Positions 63,074 to 64,000 of a stretch of DNA of 64,000 nucleotides are shown in pieces. How positions within the stretch are numbered: the stretch's first letter is position 1; each line of letters starts with the position of its first letter. The position numbers and the translations under genes were made by a program. The DNA is taken from positions 62,001 through 126,000 of the forward strand of contig JAKGBX010000002.1 in assembly GCA_021555075.1 (NCBI GenBank), written 5' to 3'. The DNA comes from Rhodobacteraceae bacterium LMO-JJ12 (lineage in GTDB: Bacteria; Pseudomonadota; Alphaproteobacteria; Rhodobacterales; Rhodobacteraceae). Below the pieces are notes generated by a model. It worked only from the letters and a program-made list of their open reading frames with translations. It was not told where the DNA came from and did not search any database.

Positions 63074-64000
63074 ATGAGCCGGACAAGTGATTTGATGGAG
63101 CTGCGGGAAGAAGATATCCGCAAGCATTATGACGCTGCTGCCGCGATGCTGGAGGGGTTCGACCACACGCCGCGGATTGCCAAGGGGCATGATGCGCCCA
63201 AAGAGGAACGTTCGGCCGGGATTGGCACAAGGCGGCGGTTTCGGACCACGACGCCGGGGTTGGTGACACGCAGCACGGCGCGCCCCGAAGGGGTGCAATT
63301 GCTGGCGCGGATCGAGGCGGCGGATGGTGATGATCCGTTGGTGTCGCCGACGCAGGCGAGCGTGATGGCGGGGCTGCGCCGCGCCGTGGCAATAGCGCAG
63401 GCGGTGGCCGAGAATTATGGCGATGCGACGGGTTTGAGCGATTTGAAGCGCGCGAACCTGGAAGGAGCTTTGCCGCCGGATCGCAAGAATGAGTTTTCCG
63501 AGCTTCTGACCGCTGAGGCGCTGATCACGCTGCATGTGTTTGGCAACGCGACGGCGTTTCTGCTGACGCCGCATATGACGGAAGTTTCCGTGGTGGTGGG
63601 CGATGTTGAAGAGGTTTTGACCGACAATGGCCAGTTGGCCTTGCATGGCGCGCTGTGGGAGCTGGACCGCGACATTGCCGCGTTGGCCGGGGATGATGCG
63701 CGGCTGATTGCCTGCGTCTGTGCGTTTGCCGAGCAGTTGATGGAGAAGGTTGCCCTGCGCGCTCAAAGCGCCGGGCGGCTGGAGCCATTCGCGGGCGCGG
63801 CGTGGAAGGTGGAGGCGGATGATTTCGCCATTCGTGGATTCCAACCGGCGCGGGCGGCCAAGGGCAGCACGTTGACCATGACGTTCAAGCAGCCGCATGA
63901 GGTGGTGGGCAACCATATCGCCAAGTATCAATCCCTGCGCCTTGCCAAGATGCTGATGGCGTATGATTTTGAGCGACGGTTGAACCCGTTTGCCGAGTTG
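63074..64000 (+). CDS. Uncharacterised protein, third gene of the unknown operon (3' end beyond window)
   Basis: 309 residues are visible and the frame is still open at the window end. It begins MSRTSDLMELREEDIRKHYD. An internal helical region includes TALITLHVFGNATAFLLTP-like sequence and CVCAFAEQLMEKVALRAQ. No signal peptide, no recognised family. Start supported by its position after the dispersed motif. Confidence 0.72.
   Translation, partial: MSRTSDLMELREEDIRKHYDAAAAMLEGFDHTPRIAKGHDAPKEERSAGIGTRRRFRTTTPGLVTRSTARPEGVQLLARIEAADGDDPLVSPTQASVMAGLRRAVAIAQAVAENYGDATGLSDLKRANLEGALPPDRKNEFSELLTAEALITLHVFGNATAFLLTPHMTEVSVVVGDVEEVLTDNGQLALHGALWELDRDIAALAGDDARLIACVCAFAEQLMEKVALRAQSAGRLEPFAGAAWKVEADDFAIRGFQPARAAKGSTLTMTFKQPHEVVGNHIAKYQSLRLAKMLMAYDFERRLNPFAEL

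Overview
The window looks like chromosomal DNA of an alphaproteobacterium of the family Rhodobacteraceae (roseobacter group). The evidence is high-GC coding sequence, dense gene packing, leuS-lptE-holA and aminotransferase-ftsK-lolA gene orders typical of that group, a GlcDEF glycolate oxidase, an OmpR-type response regulator resembling alphaproteobacterial CenR, and a short intergenic motif that I associate with rhodobacterial genomes. This placement rests on recognised protein families and gene order, not on a database search. No rRNA, tRNA, CRISPR array, insertion sequence or prophage was seen.

Layout. 1-3.6 kb: minus-strand operon (XRE-cupin regulator, GFA protein, LysE exporter, dimethylglycine/sarcosine dehydrogenase-like flavoprotein cut by the window start). 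3.6-7.4 kb: free-methionine sulfoxide reductase, esterase, thiolase, and a STAS/anti-sigma kinase pair. 7.7-11.6 kb: gamma-glutamyltransferase, rhodanese, HspQ, a lytic transglycosylase-like lipoprotein and LolA. 11.7-17.2 kb: FtsK, an aminotransferase and an amidase. 17.4-21.3 kb: UbiH-type hydroxylase, Trm112, LON-domain protein, CnoX-like thioredoxin and exonuclease III. 21.3-23.3 kb: a membrane LytTR regulator, a response regulator and two candidate small RNA genes. 23.4-28.9 kb: GTP cyclohydrolase II, L,D-transpeptidase, PLP-binding protein, porin, DUF3576 lipoprotein and a glycosyltransferase. 29-33.9 kb: leuS-lptE-holA and a GST.

34-44.5 kb is a surface-glycan region. It holds NeuA-, NeuB- and NeuC-like enzymes for a sialic-acid-type sugar, two tandem Kdo-transferase-family enzymes, a lipid A-type acyltransferase, a glycosyltransferase, a methyltransferase, a sulfotransferase, a Gfo/Idh/MocA oxidoreductase and an SDR. 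45-49.5 kb: glycolate oxidase glcD-glcE-(small membrane protein)-glcF. 49.5-54.5 kb: tandem trypsin-like proteases, an Hsp20 with a heat-shock-type promoter, and an ECF sigma factor overlapping a membrane-anchored VWA protein. 54.5-60.5 kb: succinate-semialdehyde dehydrogenase, a formamidase-like hydrolase, a P1 peptidase, creatinase and a Tat-exported cyclase-family protein. 60.7-64 kb: at least three consecutive genes of unknown function, the first a long coiled-coil protein, continuing past the window end.

The most interesting signals are: a compact candidate small RNA at about 22.4 kb with an FNR-type box placed correctly upstream of a -10 element and a strong terminator; the nonulosonate/Kdo glycan region; the uncharacterised operon at the right end; and the sigma-VWA pair.
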